Assembly (NCBI RefSeq): GCF_004297875.1
Contig: NZ_SCSK01000008.1
Span: forward strand, 62,001 to 126,000
DNA length: 64,000 nt
DNA from: Pandoraea sp.
Lineage (GTDB): Bacteria > Pseudomonadota > Gammaproteobacteria > Burkholderiales > Burkholderiaceae
Direction: 5' to 3'
The translations under genes were made by a program, and so were the position numbers. Below, one piece after another: positions 54,969 through 64,000 of the stretch (its first letter is position 1; the number at the start of each line of letters is the position of its first letter). The notes below the pieces were generated by a model, which was not told the DNA's origin, ran no database searches, and saw nothing but the letters and a program-made list of their open reading frames with translations.

Positions 54969-55772
54969 TCAGTCGAACAGGCGGGCCAGCTCAGCCCCCG
55001 GATCGGCCGCGCGCATGAATGCCTCGCCGACCAGGAACGCGTGCACATTGGCGTCGCGCATGCGGCGAACGTCGTCGCGATCGAGGATGCCCGACTCGGT
55101 GACCACTAGGCGCTCGTCAGGGATTTGCGGCAGCAGGCGCAGCGTGTTGTCGAGACTGACCTCGAAGGTGTGGAGGTTGCGGTTGTTGATGCCCAGCAAC
55201 GGGGTTTTCAGCTGCAGCGCGGTATCGAGTTCCCGCTCGTCGTGCACTTCGACCAGCACGGCCATGCCAAGCTCATGCGCCTGCGCTTCGAGTTCCTGCA
55301 TGCGCGGCAAATCGAGGGCGGCGACGATCAGCAGCACGCAGTCGGCGCCCATCGCACGCGCTTCGTAGATCTGATAGGCATCGATCATGAAATCCTTGCG
55401 CAGCACCGGTAACGCGCATGCGGCGCGCGCTTGCTGCAGGTAGGCCGGACTGCCCTGGAAGAATTGTCGATCGGTGAGCACCGACAGGCACGCGGCACCG
55501 TGCCGCGCGTATGACCCGGCGATCTCGGCCGGCACGAATTGCTCGCGCAAGACGCCTTTGGACGGGCTGGCTTTTTTGATTTCGGTGATCACCGCGGCGC
55601 GGCCGGCCTGCACGCGACTGCGCACTGCATCGGTGAAGTCGCGTGGTTGCAGCACGGCGTCGTGCCGGGTGGCCTCGGCCTCGCGGCGCAAGCTGGGCAG
55701 ATCGCGAGCGCGGCTCGCGGCGGCGATCTCCTCGGCCTTGACGGCGAGGATTTTGTCGAGAATGGTGGGCAT
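54969..55772 (-). CDS. trpC: Indole-3-glycerol phosphate synthase
   Basis: A 267-residue TIM-barrel enzyme that closes the indole ring in tryptophan synthesis. [16 protein letters not shown] begins the protein, [16 protein letters not shown] is the phosphate/catalytic Lys region, [17 protein letters not shown] and [12 protein letters not shown] are typical. It is monofunctional, not fused to TrpF. It follows trpD in the trpE-G-D-C order. Confidence 0.97.
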   Translation of the reverse strand: MPTILDKILAVKAEEIAAASRARDLPSLRREAEATRHDAVLQPRDFTDAVRSRVQAGRAAVITEIKKASPSKGVLREQFVPAEIAGSYARHGAACLSVLTDRQFFQGSPAYLQQARAACALPVLRKDFMIDAYQIYEARAMGADCVLLIVAALDLPRMQELEAQAHELGMAVLVEVHDERELDTALQLKTPLLGINNRNLHTFEVSLDNTLRLLPQIPDERLVVTESGILDRDDVRRMRDANVHAFLVGEAFMRAADPGAELARLFD

Positions 55773-55820
55773 GGCGTGTTTCCTGCGTACAGTGACGGCG
55801 TCACTCCGGCCGGCGCGGCG

Positions 55821-56852
55821 TTACTGCTTGAAGCGTTGAGTGTAGGTGACGAATTCGTCGACTTTCGCACGGGCCGCGCCGCTGGCGATGGTTTCGCGCG
55901 CCAGCGTGATACCAGTACCGATCGAATCGACCTTGTTGGCGGCGTACAGGGCGGTCCCCGCGTTAAGCGCGACGATTTCGCGGGCGACGCCCGGCTGGTT
56001 TTCCAGGGCGCCCAGCAGCATCACCTTGGAGTCCGTCGCGTCGGCGACTTTCAGGCTGCGATTACTGACCATTTGCAGGCCGAAGTCCTCAGGGTGGATT
56101 TCGTATTCCCGCACTTGCCCGTCCTTGAGCTCGCCAACCAGGGTCGCAGCACCGAGCGAGACCTCGTCCATGCCGTCCTTGCCGTAGACCGCCAGGACGT
56201 GCTGCGCGCCCAGGCGCTGCATGACGCGGACTTGAATACCGACGAGGTCAGGGTGGAACACGCCCATCAATTGGTTGGGCGCGCCAGCCGGATTGGTCAG
56301 CGGGCCGAGGATGTTGAAGATGGTGCGCACACCCAACTCCTTGCGGATCGGTGCGACATTTTTCATCGCCGGATGATGATTGGGGGCGAACATGAAACCG
56401 ATGCCAACCGCCTGCAGGCACTCGGCTACCTGCTCGGGTTCGAGCATGATATTGACGCCGAGCGCCTCGAGCACGTCGGCGCTGCCCGATTTGGAACTGA
56501 CGCCGCGATTGCCGTGCTTGGCGACCTTCGCGCCGGCTGCGGCCACCACGAAGGTCGAGGCGGTGGAGATATTGAAGGTGTGCGAGCCGTCACCGCCGGT
56601 ACCGACGATATCGACGAAATGCTCGGTGGGCGGCACTTCGACGTGGCGGGCAAATTCGCGCATGACCTGGGCGGCTGCCGCAATTTCGCCAATGGTTTCC
56701 TTTTTGACGCGCAGGCCGGTGATGATGGCCGAGGCCATTACCGGGGACATCTCGCCGGTTATGATCATGCGCATCAGATGCAGCATCTCGTCGTGGAAAA
56801 TCTCGCGATGCTCGATGGTCCGCTGCAGCGCTTCTTGGGGGGTGATCGTCAT
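55821..56852 (-). CDS. trpD: Anthranilate phosphoribosyltransferase
   Basis: A 343-residue enzyme that joins anthranilate to [24 protein letters not shown] carries the GTGGD PRPP-binding loop, [21 protein letters not shown] follows, and [12 protein letters not shown] is typical. The ATG at 56852 with an upstream GGAG-type site was chosen; readings further upstream lie over the trpG gene. It is not fused to TrpG. Confidence 0.97.
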   Translation of the reverse strand: MTITPQEALQRTIEHREIFHDEMLHLMRMIITGEMSPVMASAIITGLRVKKETIGEIAAAAQVMREFARHVEVPPTEHFVDIVGTGGDGSHTFNISTASTFVVAAAGAKVAKHGNRGVSSKSGSADVLEALGVNIMLEPEQVAECLQAVGIGFMFAPNHHPAMKNVAPIRKELGVRTIFNILGPLTNPAGAPNQLMGVFHPDLVGIQVRVMQRLGAQHVLAVYGKDGMDEVSLGAATLVGELKDGQVREYEIHPEDFGLQMVSNRSLKVADATDSKVMLLGALENQPGVAREIVALNAGTALYAANKVDSIGTGITLARETIASGAARAKVDEFVTYTQRFKQ

Positions 56853-56904
56853 GGGAGTCTCCATTAGGGTGTCTGCGCGCATTGCAATCGTGTCGATATG
56901 ACCA

Positions 56905-57477
56905 TCATGGACGCTGAGCTGGCAGGAAGTTGCGCAGCAAGTCGTGGCCGTGTTCGGAGAGAATCGACTCGGGGTGGAACTGCACGCCCTCGATGGCGAA
57001 TTGTTTGTGACGCACGCCCATGATTTCGCCGTCGTCGGTCCAGGCGGTGATTTCCAGACAGTCAGGCAGGCTGGCTCGCTCGATCGCCAGCGAGTGATAG
57101 CGCGTGACGGTGAAGTGCTTGGGCAGGTTTGCGAACACCCCTTGCTGGGTGGTTTCGATGCGGCTGACCTTGCCGTGCATGATTTGCTGCGCACGCACGA
57201 TCTTGCCGCCGAACGCCTCGCCGATCGCCTGATGGCCCAGGCAAACGCCGAGAATCGGCAACTGGCCGGCGAAATGGCGCAGTACGTCGAGTGTGATGCC
57301 GGCGTTGGCCGGATGGCTCGGCCCGGGCGACAGGCAGATGCGCTCGGGCTTGAGCGCGGCGATTTCGTCGAGCGTGATTTCGTCGTTGCGAAAGACCCGG
57401 ACGTCTTCGCCGAGCTCGCCGAAGTACTGCACGACGTTATAGGTGAACGAGTCGTAGTTGTCGATCATCAGCAGCAT
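56905..57477 (-). CDS. trpG: Anthranilate synthase component II (glutamine amidotransferase)
   Basis: A 190-residue class I amidotransferase. [19 protein letters not shown] contains the nucleophilic Cys, and [12 protein letters not shown] the His and Glu of the triad. It supplies ammonia to TrpE; in many bacteria the same subunit also serves PabB. The start at 57477 is two bases after the trpE stop, so the two are tightly coupled. Confidence 0.96.
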   Translation of the reverse strand: MLLMIDNYDSFTYNVVQYFGELGEDVRVFRNDEITLDEIAALKPERICLSPGPSHPANAGITLDVLRHFAGQLPILGVCLGHQAIGEAFGGKIVRAQQIMHGKVSRIETTQQGVFANLPKHFTVTRYHSLAIERASLPDCLEITAWTDDGEIMGVRHKQFAIEGVQFHPESILSEHGHDLLRNFLPAQRP

Positions 57478-57479
57478 GG

Positions 57480-58985
57480 TCAGATCTCCGAATCCAGTCC
57501 GTCTTGCACTTGTTCGGCTGCGCGCAGCACGGCGCGCGCCTTGTTTTCCGTTTCTTGCCATTCGGATTCGGGAACCGAGTCGGCGACGATGCCGGCGGCG
57601 GCCTGCACGTAGAGCGTGCCGTCCTTGATGACGCCGGTGCGAATGGCGATGGCCAGGTCCATTTCGCCGCCGAACGACAGGTAGCCGACGGCACCCCCGT
57701 ACAGGCCGCGCTTGACGGGCTCGAGCTCGTCGATCAATTCCATCGCGCGCACTTTGGGCGCGCCGGTGAGCGTGCCGGCGGGGAACGTCGCGCGCAGTAC
57801 GTCGATGTTGTTCAGGCCCGGCTTGAGACGGCCCTCGACCGAGCTGACGATGTGTTGCACATGCGAGTATTTCTCGATGACCATCTTGTCGGTGACGACC
57901 ACCGACCCGGTTTGCGCGATGCGGCCCACGTCGTTGCGTGCCAGGTCGATCAGCATGACATGCTCGGCAATTTCCTTCGGGTCGTTCAGCAGTTCGGTGG
58001 CCAGTTCGGCATCGCGCTCCGGCGTGGCGCCGCGCGGACGGGTGCCAGCCAGCGGCCGGATCGTGACGATTTCGGCCGGACCCTCGGGCGTGTTGCGCTG
58101 TTCCTGTCGGACCAGAATTTCGGGCGAGGCGCCGACCACCTGGAAATCACCGAAATTGTAGAAGTACATGTAGGGTGACGGGTTCAACGAGCGTAGCGCG
58201 CGATACAGCGACAGCGGTGCGTCGCGGTAAGGCTTGGTGATGCGCTGGCCGACCTGGACCTGCATCAGTTCGCCCGCGGCGATGGCTTCCTTGGCCTTGG
58301 CGACGGCGGCCAGGTAATCGGACTTGTCGAACTCGCGATAGGTTTGGGTGCGCACGCTCGGCGAAGTCACCGGCGCATCGACCGGGGCGCGCAGCCGCTG
58401 GCGCAGCTCGCGCAAGCGCAGGCGGGCGTGCGAGTAGGCCTCGGGTTGCGACGGATCGGCGTAGACGATCAGATAGAGCTTGCCGGTGAGGTTGTCGATC
58501 ACCGCGAGTTCTTCTGTGAGCAGCAACTGAATGTCGGGCAGGCCGAGATCGTCGGGTGGTGCGGTGTGCGCGAGCTTTTTCTCGATGTAGCGCACCGCGT
58601 CGTAGCCGAAGTAGCCGGCCAGGCCGCCGCAAAAGCGCGGCATGCCGGGGCGCAGCGCGACCTTGAAGCGCGCCTGGAATTGCGTGATGAATTCGAGCGG
58701 ATCGCCTTCGTGGGTTTCGATGACAGCATTGTCGCGCACCACTTCGATGCGCTGGCCGAAGCAGCGCAGCCGGGTGCGGGCCGACAGTCCGATGAAGGAG
58801 TAGCGGCCAAAACGTTCGCCGCCGACCACCGATTCGAGCAGGAAGGTGCAGGCGCCGTGCCGGTCGCTTTGCGCCAGCTTGAGGTACAGCGAAAGCGGCG
58901 TTTCGAGATCGGCGAAGGCTTCCGCGATCAGCGGAATGCGGTTATAGCCTTGGATGGCCAGGGATTTGAATTCGAGTTCGGTCAT
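57480..58985 (-). CDS. trpE: Anthranilate synthase component I
   Basis: A 501-residue chorismate-utilising enzyme. The N-terminal domain contains [19 protein letters not shown] with the LLES tryptophan-feedback motif. The C-terminal catalytic part has [47 protein letters not shown] and GGAVGYLSF. It is the first structural gene after the Trp-rich leader and attenuator at 59118-59243, so transcription is regulated by charged tRNA-Trp and activity by tryptophan feedback. Confidence 0.97.
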   Translation of the reverse strand: MTELEFKSLAIQGYNRIPLIAEAFADLETPLSLYLKLAQSDRHGACTFLLESVVGGERFGRYSFIGLSARTRLRCFGQRIEVVRDNAVIETHEGDPLEFITQFQARFKVALRPGMPRFCGGLAGYFGYDAVRYIEKKLAHTAPPDDLGLPDIQLLLTEELAVIDNLTGKLYLIVYADPSQPEAYSHARLRLRELRQRLRAPVDAPVTSPSVRTQTYREFDKSDYLAAVAKAKEAIAAGELMQVQVGQRITKPYRDAPLSLYRALRSLNPSPYMYFYNFGDFQVVGASPEILVRQEQRNTPEGPAEIVTIRPLAGTRPRGATPERDAELATELLNDPKEIAEHVMLIDLARNDVGRIAQTGSVVVTDKMVIEKYSHVQHIVSSVEGRLKPGLNNIDVLRATFPAGTLTGAPKVRAMELIDELEPVKRGLYGGAVGYLSFGGEMDLAIAIRTGVIKDGTLYVQAAAGIVADSVPESEWQETENKARAVLRAAEQVQDGLDSEI

Positions 58986-59117
58986 GTTTCTCTGTCCGGG
59001 AGCGCGCGTCGCGCTGTTGCTTCAGGCCCGCGTGCCGCGACCAGGCGGTCTGCGGGCAACGTGCGGATCGTCCAAACGGGCCGACTGGGCCGATGATGAG
59101 GACGGTGAAGCAGAGGC

Positions 59118-59194
59118 AAAAAACGGAAGCTGAAGGCGAGCTTCAGCGGCCCTGTGGAGCGTTTTAGCTCAGCAAGACCAGCGGCGCCAGGGCC
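59118..59194 (-). promoter_or_regulatory. trp operon attenuator
   Basis: On the minus strand GGCCCTG, which lies inside the TGG-CCC-TGG codons of trpL, is complementary to CAGGGCC further on (plus-strand 59188-59194 and 59148-59154). Next, GCTGAAG/CTTCAGC (59141-59147 with 59129-59135) and GAAGCT/AGCTTC (59139-59144 with 59126-59131) are mutually exclusive hairpins. The second ends two bases before six U residues (59118-59123) and looks like the terminator. The exact 1:2, 2:3, 3:4 scheme is inferred. Confidence 0.78.
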
Positions 59195-59243
59195 ATGCCC
59201 CCCGGTCGATACCGCTCAGACACCGTTTTTTGTTGAGAAACAT
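59169..59243 (-). CDS. trpL: trp leader peptide
   Basis: A 24-residue open frame starting MFLNKKRC and ending in AWPWRRWSC has three Trp codons within six codons (W17, W19, W22), just before the attenuator hairpins and about 180 bases upstream of trpE. That is the hallmark of a leader peptide whose stalled ribosome senses low Trp-tRNA. No clear Shine-Dalgarno is visible, but its ATG is only eight bases after the gph stop, so reinitiation from a longer transcript or a promoter inside gph are both possible. Confidence 0.85.
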   Translation of the reverse strand: MFLNKKRCLSGIDRGAWPWRRWSC

Positions 59244-59251
59244 GCAATCGG

Positions 59252-59968
59252 TCAGTTGGTTGATAGTGACGCTGTGTGATCCGCGGCCGGCAAGATCGCT
59301 TGCGCAGCGGCGAAAAGCGAAGCCACTATACCATCGGAATCCGCCGCTTGTATAGCGTTGCCATGGTTGTAGCCGTAGGGCACGGTCAGGACCCGGCAAC
59401 CGGCGGCGCGCGCTGCCATGACGTCGTTTTCCGAGTCGCCGATGAGCACTGCCGAGGCCGGGGTTACGCCAAGAGCCTCGCAAGCTTTGAGCAGCGGCAT
59501 CGGATCGGGTTTTTTGCGCGGCCAGCTGTCGCCGCCATAAATCAACTCGAAAAACCCTTCCAATTCATGATGTTGGAGCAATTCGACGGCGAAGCGGTGG
59601 GGTTTGTTGGTGACGCAGGCCAGCGGCATGCCGGCCGCGCGCAGGCTCGCCAGCCCCTCGCGCACATGCGGGTAGACGGTGGTGTGACGACCGTTGATGC
59701 CGGCGTAGGCCTGCTGGTAGCACGCCAGCGCGGCGGTAAATTCTGTGGCCGCGCGCGCCGGCGGGAAGGTTTCGGCGAGGACCGATTGAATCAGATGCTC
59801 CGAGCCTTTCCCGATGAAGTGAAGAATTTTCTGGCGGGGCAGGGGTGCCGCGCCGAATTGGCCGAGCATGGCATTGATGGCCGCGGTGAAGTCGTCCACC
59901 GTGTCGACCAGCGTGCCGTCGAGATCGATCAGGCACGCCCGGACGTGGGTCAGGCGAGGCATATTCAT
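59252..59968 (-). CDS. gph: Phosphoglycolate phosphatase
   Basis: A 238-residue HAD-superfamily phosphatase. The nucleophile motif is [11 protein letters not shown], a helical cap domain follows, VTNKPHRFA is motif II, the Lys region is [10 protein letters not shown] and the acidic motif IV is [17 protein letters not shown]. It removes 2-phosphoglycolate, formed by DNA repair or Rubisco-type side reactions. The start overlaps the rpe stop by four bases, and the trp leader begins eight bases after its stop. Confidence 0.95.
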   Translation of the reverse strand: MNMPRLTHVRACLIDLDGTLVDTVDDFTAAINAMLGQFGAAPLPRQKILHFIGKGSEHLIQSVLAETFPPARAATEFTAALACYQQAYAGINGRHTTVYPHVREGLASLRAAGMPLACVTNKPHRFAVELLQHHELEGFFELIYGGDSWPRKKPDPMPLLKACEALGVTPASAVLIGDSENDVMAARAAGCRVLTVPYGYNHGNAIQAADSDGIVASLFAAAQAILPAADHTASLSTN

Positions 59969-60645
59969 TGGGCGCTCGCCAGTTCGGCGCGCATTTTGGC
60001 AATCACGGCACGGTAGTCGGACTGGCCAAAAATCGCCGAGCCGGCCACGAAGGTGTCGGCGCCAGCCGCCGCGATGGCAGCGATGTTGTCCACCTTGACG
60101 CCGCCGTCGACTTCGAGTCGAATTTCGCGGCCGGTGCGGTCTCGGTACGCGTCGATCACGGCACGCGCGGCACGTAGCTTGTTGAGTGCTTCGGGAATGA
60201 ACGACTGGCCGCCATAACCGGGGTTGACCGACATGATCAGCACCAGATCGAGTCGATCCAGGACGTGATCGAGATAGTTCAACGGCGTGGCCGGATTGAA
60301 TACCAGTCCGGCCTGACAGCCGCATTCGCGGATCAGCGACAGCGTGCGGTCGACATGGTCGACTGCCTCCGGGTGGAAGCTGATGATGTTGGCGCCGGCT
60401 TTGGCGAAATCGGCGGCGATGCGATCGACCGGGCGCACCATCAGATGCACGTCGATTGGAATATCGACATGCGGGCGCAGCGCCTCGCAGACCATCGGGC
60501 CCATCGTCAGATTGGGCACATAATGGTTGTCCATGACGTCGAAGTGGATCCAGTCGGCGCCGGCGGCGGCGACGTTGCGCACTTCCTCGCCCAGACGGGC
60601 GAAATCGGCTGACAGGATGCTGGGGGCGAGGCGGAATTGGCGCAT
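59965..60645 (-). CDS. rpe: Ribulose-phosphate 3-epimerase
   Basis: A 226-residue TIM-barrel enzyme of the pentose phosphate pathway that interconverts D-ribulose-5-phosphate and D-xylulose-5-phosphate. [34 protein letters not shown] with metal-binding His and Asp, [16 protein letters not shown] and LEVDGGV are all present. It starts the rpe-gph-trpL-trpEGDC array. Confidence 0.97.
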   Translation of the reverse strand: MRQFRLAPSILSADFARLGEEVRNVAAAGADWIHFDVMDNHYVPNLTMGPMVCEALRPHVDIPIDVHLMVRPVDRIAADFAKAGANIISFHPEAVDHVDRTLSLIRECGCQAGLVFNPATPLNYLDHVLDRLDLVLIMSVNPGYGGQSFIPEALNKLRAARAVIDAYRDRTGREIRLEVDGGVKVDNIAAIAAAGADTFVAGSAIFGQSDYRAVIAKMRAELASAQ

Positions 60646-60846
60646 GAGGGGTGATCGGACAAAAACGCTATTTTAATTCTTCTCGCGTGCCATCGGGAAA
60701 AGTCGCTGCGCCGATGCCGGTTGCGGCCCGATCGAAACTGCCGCAGAATGGCCCATCGACGGACGCCAGAAGCCGTCAAGCCGCGATCTGCTTTGCCGGG
60801 GGACATCGCCCACGTTTGCCAGCGCGCCGCACATGACAGGATAACG

Positions 60847-61221
60847 ATGAGCCAGTACGAATTCACCATTTCGGTTCGGCCGCAGTATTTGCCCGAGCAG
60901 TCCGAACCCGAGCGGCGCCAGTTCGCCTTTGCCTACACCATTACGATTCGCAACACAGGCCAGGTGCCGGCCCAGTTGATTTCCCGTCATTGGGTGATCA
61001 CCGACAGCGAGAACCGGGTGCAGGAAGTCAAGGGATTGGGGGTGGTCGGTCACCAACCGTTTTTGCAACCCGGCGAGCAGTTCGAATACACCAGTTGGGC
61101 CATGATCGCGACGCCGGTGGGTTCGATGCGGGGTTCGTATTTTTGCGTGGCCGAAGACGGTGAGCGGTTCGAAGCGCCGATTGCCGAATTCGCGCTGACC
61201 ATGCCGCGCACGCTGCATTGA
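60847..61221 (+). CDS. apaG: ApaG protein (DUF525)
   Basis: A 124-residue ApaG-fold protein with an immunoglobulin-like beta sandwich. Typical parts are YEFTISVRPQYLPEQSEPE, FAYTITIRNTG, LISRHWVITDSE, VGHQPFLQPGEQFEYTSW and MRGSYFCV. The family is linked genetically to cobalt/magnesium resistance in Salmonella, and the fold is found in F-box proteins. The biochemical function is unsettled. It is divergent from rpe. Confidence 0.95.
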   Translation: MSQYEFTISVRPQYLPEQSEPERRQFAFAYTITIRNTGQVPAQLISRHWVITDSENRVQEVKGLGVVGHQPFLQPGEQFEYTSWAMIATPVGSMRGSYFCVAEDGERFEAPIAEFALTMPRTLH

Positions 61222-61234
61222 GCGCGGCGCCGGT

Positions 61235-61372
61235 CTATGAACGATCGTCGTCGCGCCGGTCGCGCCCGCCGCGCTGGTTCATGCGCCACACGATGATGCC
61301 GAGGATCACGAACGCCAGTAGCATTTCCGGCAGGATCAGTAACGCCGGGTATTTGTCGAATAGCTCGCCCAT
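61235..61372 (-). CDS. Small membrane protein, 45 residues
   Basis: On the minus strand, between apaG and mltA, an ATG at 61372 with AGGAGAGG seven bases upstream opens a 45-residue frame. It begins MGELFDKYPALLILPEMLL, continues as one membrane helix to about residue 30 (FVILGIIVW) and ends in a strongly charged Arg/Asp tail (RGGRDRRDDD). No family is recognised. The good ribosome site, single helix and charge pattern support a real gene that is easily missed. Its start region overlaps the upstream region of mltA on the other strand. Confidence 0.65.
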   Translation of the reverse strand: MGELFDKYPALLILPEMLLAFVILGIIVWRMNQRGGRDRRDDDRS

Positions 61373-61400
61373 GAAGTCCTCTCCTGGAATATTCAAAATT

Positions 61401-62528
61401 ATGCGCTACGGCAAAATGAGCCTGGCGCTGCTGATGAGTCTGTTTTTGTTTGCCTGCGCCAGTTATACGCCGAAACCCGAAGTAGGAGGTGTTTCCGGCG
61501 TGCCGGCGGCGCCGTCCGGCGATATGCGTGCGGTGCCCTGGACGCAAGTCGCCGGCTGGCAGGACGACTCCCTGATCGGTGCCGACGCGGCGCTCCTGCA
61601 AAATTGTTCGAAGTTGGCGCAACAGGCGAATTGGCGGGCGCCGTGCGCCGCTGCCGAGCAACTCGATGCGCTTGACCCCGAAGCGATTCGCGCATTCTTT
61701 GAGCGATATTTCACGCCGTTCGAGTTATTCAATCGCGACGGCAGTCATACGGGGCTGATCACCGGCTACTACGAGCCGCTGTTGCATGGCTCGCGCGTGC
61801 GTCATGGCATTTACCAGACGCCCCTCTATCACTGGCCTGCCGGACGGCCGCGCGGCTCGCTGCCGGCACGCGCCGACCTTATGCGCAGTGGCATTCTGCG
61901 GGGTAATGAGCTGGTTTATGTGGATGATCCGATCGAGGCGTTTTTTCTGCAGGTGCAAGGCTCCGGCCAGATCGAACTGGATGACGGCACGATCATGCGG
62001 GTGGGCTACGACGGCACCAATGACAAGCCCTACCGCTCGATCGGACGCTGGTTGATCGATCATGGCGATTTGAGCCCGGCCCAGGCAACCATGCAGGGCA
62101 TTCGCGCGTGGGCCAGGGCCAATCCGCAGCGGGTGACGGCATTATTGAATGTCAATCCGCGTTTCGTTTTTTTCCGCGAGATGCCGGGTGACGGGGTGGG
62201 CGGGCTGGAAGGCCCGATCGGCGCGCTGGGCGTGCCGTTGACCGCGGAGCGCTCGATTGCGGTCGATCCCAGCGCCATACCCCTGGGCAGTCCGGTTTTC
62301 CTTAGTACGACGCGACCGGCGCCGGGCGGCGTGTCGGGCGGGCCATTGACGCGTCTGATGTTCGCGCAGGACACGGGCAGCGCGATCAAGGGCGGTGTGC
62401 GTGCCGATTTCTTCTGGGGGCTGGGTGACCAGGCTGGGGATATCGCCGGGCGGATGCGCCAGCAGGGGCGGATGTGGGTGCTGTTGCCGAACACCCAGGC
62501 GCTGACGGAGGCGGCGGTTTCGCAATGA
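61401..62528 (+). CDS. mltA: Membrane-bound lytic murein transglycosylase A
   Basis: A 375-residue outer-membrane lipoprotein. The signal ends in LFLFAC, the lipidation Cys. GLITGYYEPLLHGS, VQGSGQIELDDG and DTGSAIKGGVRADFFWG are MltA signatures; the last contains the catalytic Asp region. It cleaves the glycan strand of murein and leaves 1,6-anhydro-muramic ends. Starts at 61371 and 61416 are also in frame; 61401 gives the most normal lipoprotein signal. Confidence 0.94.
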   Translation: MRYGKMSLALLMSLFLFACASYTPKPEVGGVSGVPAAPSGDMRAVPWTQVAGWQDDSLIGADAALLQNCSKLAQQANWRAPCAAAEQLDALDPEAIRAFFERYFTPFELFNRDGSHTGLITGYYEPLLHGSRVRHGIYQTPLYHWPAGRPRGSLPARADLMRSGILRGNELVYVDDPIEAFFLQVQGSGQIELDDGTIMRVGYDGTNDKPYRSIGRWLIDHGDLSPAQATMQGIRAWARANPQRVTALLNVNPRFVFFREMPGDGVGGLEGPIGALGVPLTAERSIAVDPSAIPLGSPVFLSTTRPAPGGVSGGPLTRLMFAQDTGSAIKGGVRADFFWGLGDQAGDIAGRMRQQGRMWVLLPNTQALTEAAVSQ

Positions 62529-62536
62529 AGACGCGC

Positions 62537-62568
62537 ACGCCCCGCCGCCAACGGTGACGGCGGGGCGT
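62537..62568. terminator. Bidirectional hairpin between mltA and paaK
   Basis: ACGCCCCGCCG (62537-62547) and CGGCGGGGCGT (62558-62568) form a perfect 11-bp stem with a 10-base loop between the convergent stops of mltA and paaK. No U-tract follows, but the symmetrical placement fits a shared terminator. Confidence 0.7.
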
Positions 62569-62575
62569 CAGAGCA

Positions 62576-63871
62576 TTAACGCGGGCGCTTGTCGATCACG
62601 CGGCGCGCCTTGCCGGCCGAGCGCTCGATGCCGCCGACCGGCTTGACCTGCACGCCGGTTGACACGCCGATGAAAGTCTTGATGTCGCGCTTGAGCGCGG
62701 CACCGGCCGACTGCAGTTCGGCGGCGTCGTGTGCGGCGGGAGTGGCCTCGACGTAGATCATCATGGTGTCCATCGGGCCTTCTTTGTCGAGCACGATTTG
62801 ATAGTGCGGCGCGAGCAGCGGCTGCTTGAGCAGCAATTCCTCGATTTGCGACGGGAAGACGTTCACGCCACGGATGATCATCATGTCGTCCGAGCGGCCG
62901 GTGATCTTTTCCATGCGGCGCATGGTGCGTGCCGTGCCGGGCAACAGGCGCGTCAAATCGCGCGTGCGATAGCGGATGATCGGCAGCGCTTCCTTGGTGA
63001 GCGAGGTGAAGACGAGTTCGCCGAATGCGCCTTCGGGCAGCACTTCGCCGCTGACCGGATCGATGATTTCTGGATAGAAGTGATCTTCCCAGATGGTGGG
63101 GCCATCCTTGGTTTGAGCGCACTCGCAGGCTACGCCTGGGCCCATGACTTCAGACAAGCCGTAGATGTCGACTGCGTCGATGCCGACGCGTTTTTCGATG
63201 GCCTGGCGCATGTCGTTGGTCCACGGTTCCGCGCCGAAGATGCCGATGCGCAATGACGATTCGGCCGGCGGCATGCCTTGGCGTTCGAACTCGTCGGCGA
63301 TCGCCAGCATGTAGCTCGGCGTGACCATGATGATGTCGGGTTTGAAGTCCTGAATCAGCTGGACCTGCTTTTCGGTCTGCCCGCCCCCGAACGGGATAAC
63401 GGTCATGCCCAGCTTTTCGGCGCCGTAATGCGCGCCCAGGCCGCCGGTGAACAGGCCATAGCCGTAGCTGACATGGACTTTGTCGCCGCGTCGCGCGCCG
63501 GCGGCGCGAATCGAACGGGCGACCAGGCCGGCCCAGGTGTCGATGTCGCCCTGGGTGTAACCGACCACGGTCGGCTTGCCGGTGGTGCCGGAAGATGCAT
63601 GAATTCGCGCCACGCGCTCCATCGGTACCGCAAACATCCCGAACGGGTAGTTTTCGCGCAGATCCTGTTTGGTGGTGAACGGGAATTTGGCGATATCGCT
63701 CAGCGTTTTTAAATCGTCCGGGTGTACGCCGGCTTCATCGAACTTTTTTCGATAGACCGGCGAGTTCTCGTACGCATGCCTGATCGACCATTTAAGCCGT
63801 TCGAGTTGCAGCGCCCGTAATTCGTCCAGACTTGCGGTTTCGATGGATTCGAGCGGCAAGGCGGTGGTCAT
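62576..63871 (-). CDS. paaK: Phenylacetate-CoA ligase
   Basis: A 431-residue AMP-forming ligase of the PaaK family. IHASSGTTGKPTVVGYT is the phosphate loop, VDIYGLSEVMGPGVACEC the core, and GRSDDMMIIRGVNVFPSQIE the C-terminal hinge. It activates phenylacetate to phenylacetyl-CoA, the first step of the paa pathway. GGAG lies upstream of the ATG. Other paa genes are not visible in the last 129 bases of the window, which hold its promoter side and no further gene. Confidence 0.96.
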   Translation of the reverse strand: MTTALPLESIETASLDELRALQLERLKWSIRHAYENSPVYRKKFDEAGVHPDDLKTLSDIAKFPFTTKQDLRENYPFGMFAVPMERVARIHASSGTTGKPTVVGYTQGDIDTWAGLVARSIRAAGARRGDKVHVSYGYGLFTGGLGAHYGAEKLGMTVIPFGGGQTEKQVQLIQDFKPDIIMVTPSYMLAIADEFERQGMPPAESSLRIGIFGAEPWTNDMRQAIEKRVGIDAVDIYGLSEVMGPGVACECAQTKDGPTIWEDHFYPEIIDPVSGEVLPEGAFGELVFTSLTKEALPIIRYRTRDLTRLLPGTARTMRRMEKITGRSDDMMIIRGVNVFPSQIEELLLKQPLLAPHYQIVLDKEGPMDTMMIYVEATPAAHDAAELQSAGAALKRDIKTFIGVSTGVQVKPVGGIERSAGKARRVIDKRPR

Positions 63872-64000
63872 GACTGTCTCCTGGAAACATCAATAAAAAC
63901 TGGTTCGCGCAGTCGCGCGGCAAATAGCAATGGCATCAAGCGGGGCGGGGCATCGGGTGCGCCGCACGCCCTGCGGCGACAGCTATTCGACGGGGACGAC

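Overview
The window looks like a chromosomal segment of a beta-proteobacterium of the Burkholderiaceae (Burkholderia, Paraburkholderia or Pandoraea type; the genus cannot be fixed from sequence alone). The evidence is high GC with strong third-position GC bias, a core gene order rpe-gph-trpE-trpG-trpD-trpC, a prfA-prmC-grxD-ubiX block behind hemA, and an RND efflux operon carrying an llpE-type hydrolase as in the Burkholderia bpeEF-oprC / ceoAB-opcM loci. About 65 protein genes are supported. No rRNA, complete tRNA, CRISPR array, transposase or integrase was seen.

Layout. 1-9.2 kb: a LysR regulator (cut by the window edge) divergent from a carbohydrate-type operon: a split two-gene transketolase, an SDR dehydrogenase, a TRAP transporter (binding protein plus fused DctQM permease), a full-length transketolase and a D-2-hydroxyacid dehydrogenase. 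9.2-14.2 kb: accessory zone with a DUF302 protein, a LysR/SDR divergent pair, an ApeA-type HEPN anti-phage gene and, at 14081-14125, the orphan 3' half of a tRNA-Thr(TGT) with a strong hairpin behind it, which reads as an island attachment junction. 14.3-19.9 kb: GST, an exported cupredoxin / truncated globin / DUF3034 outer-membrane operon, and a DUF1348-TetR pair with a palindromic operator inside its promoter. 19.0-24.7 kb: LysR divergent from MaoC-like hydratase, acyl-CoA dehydrogenase, CaiB CoA-transferase and MmgE/PrpD genes, probably an acyl-CoA or dicarboxylate catabolic pathway. 24.8-34.2 kb: XRE/MmyB regulator with a SnoaL-like target, then the LysR-controlled RND efflux operon. 34.2-39 kb: ammonium channel, small lipoprotein, atypical NRAMP transporter and small exported proteins.

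39-64 kb is mainly conserved housekeeping DNA: ubiX, grxD, prmC, prfA, hemA, two GlsB-type membrane proteins, ettA, ychF, a UbiH-like hydroxylase, dsbC, an M61 peptidase, LysR/azoR/pirin, ung, a CYTH protein, trpC-D-G-E with a Trp-rich leader peptide and attenuator, gph, rpe, apaG, a 45-residue membrane protein, mltA and paaK.

Most distinctive signals: the split-plus-full transketolase operon with altered substrate-pocket residues, the ApeA gene beside a tRNA-half junction, an exported copper/haem operon whose CuA-like site has Met in place of His, a legible trp attenuator, a TetR operator overlapping its promoter, and several enzymes that have lost a textbook catalytic residue (llpE-type hydrolase Ser to Asp, SDR without YxxxK, NRAMP without DPGN).
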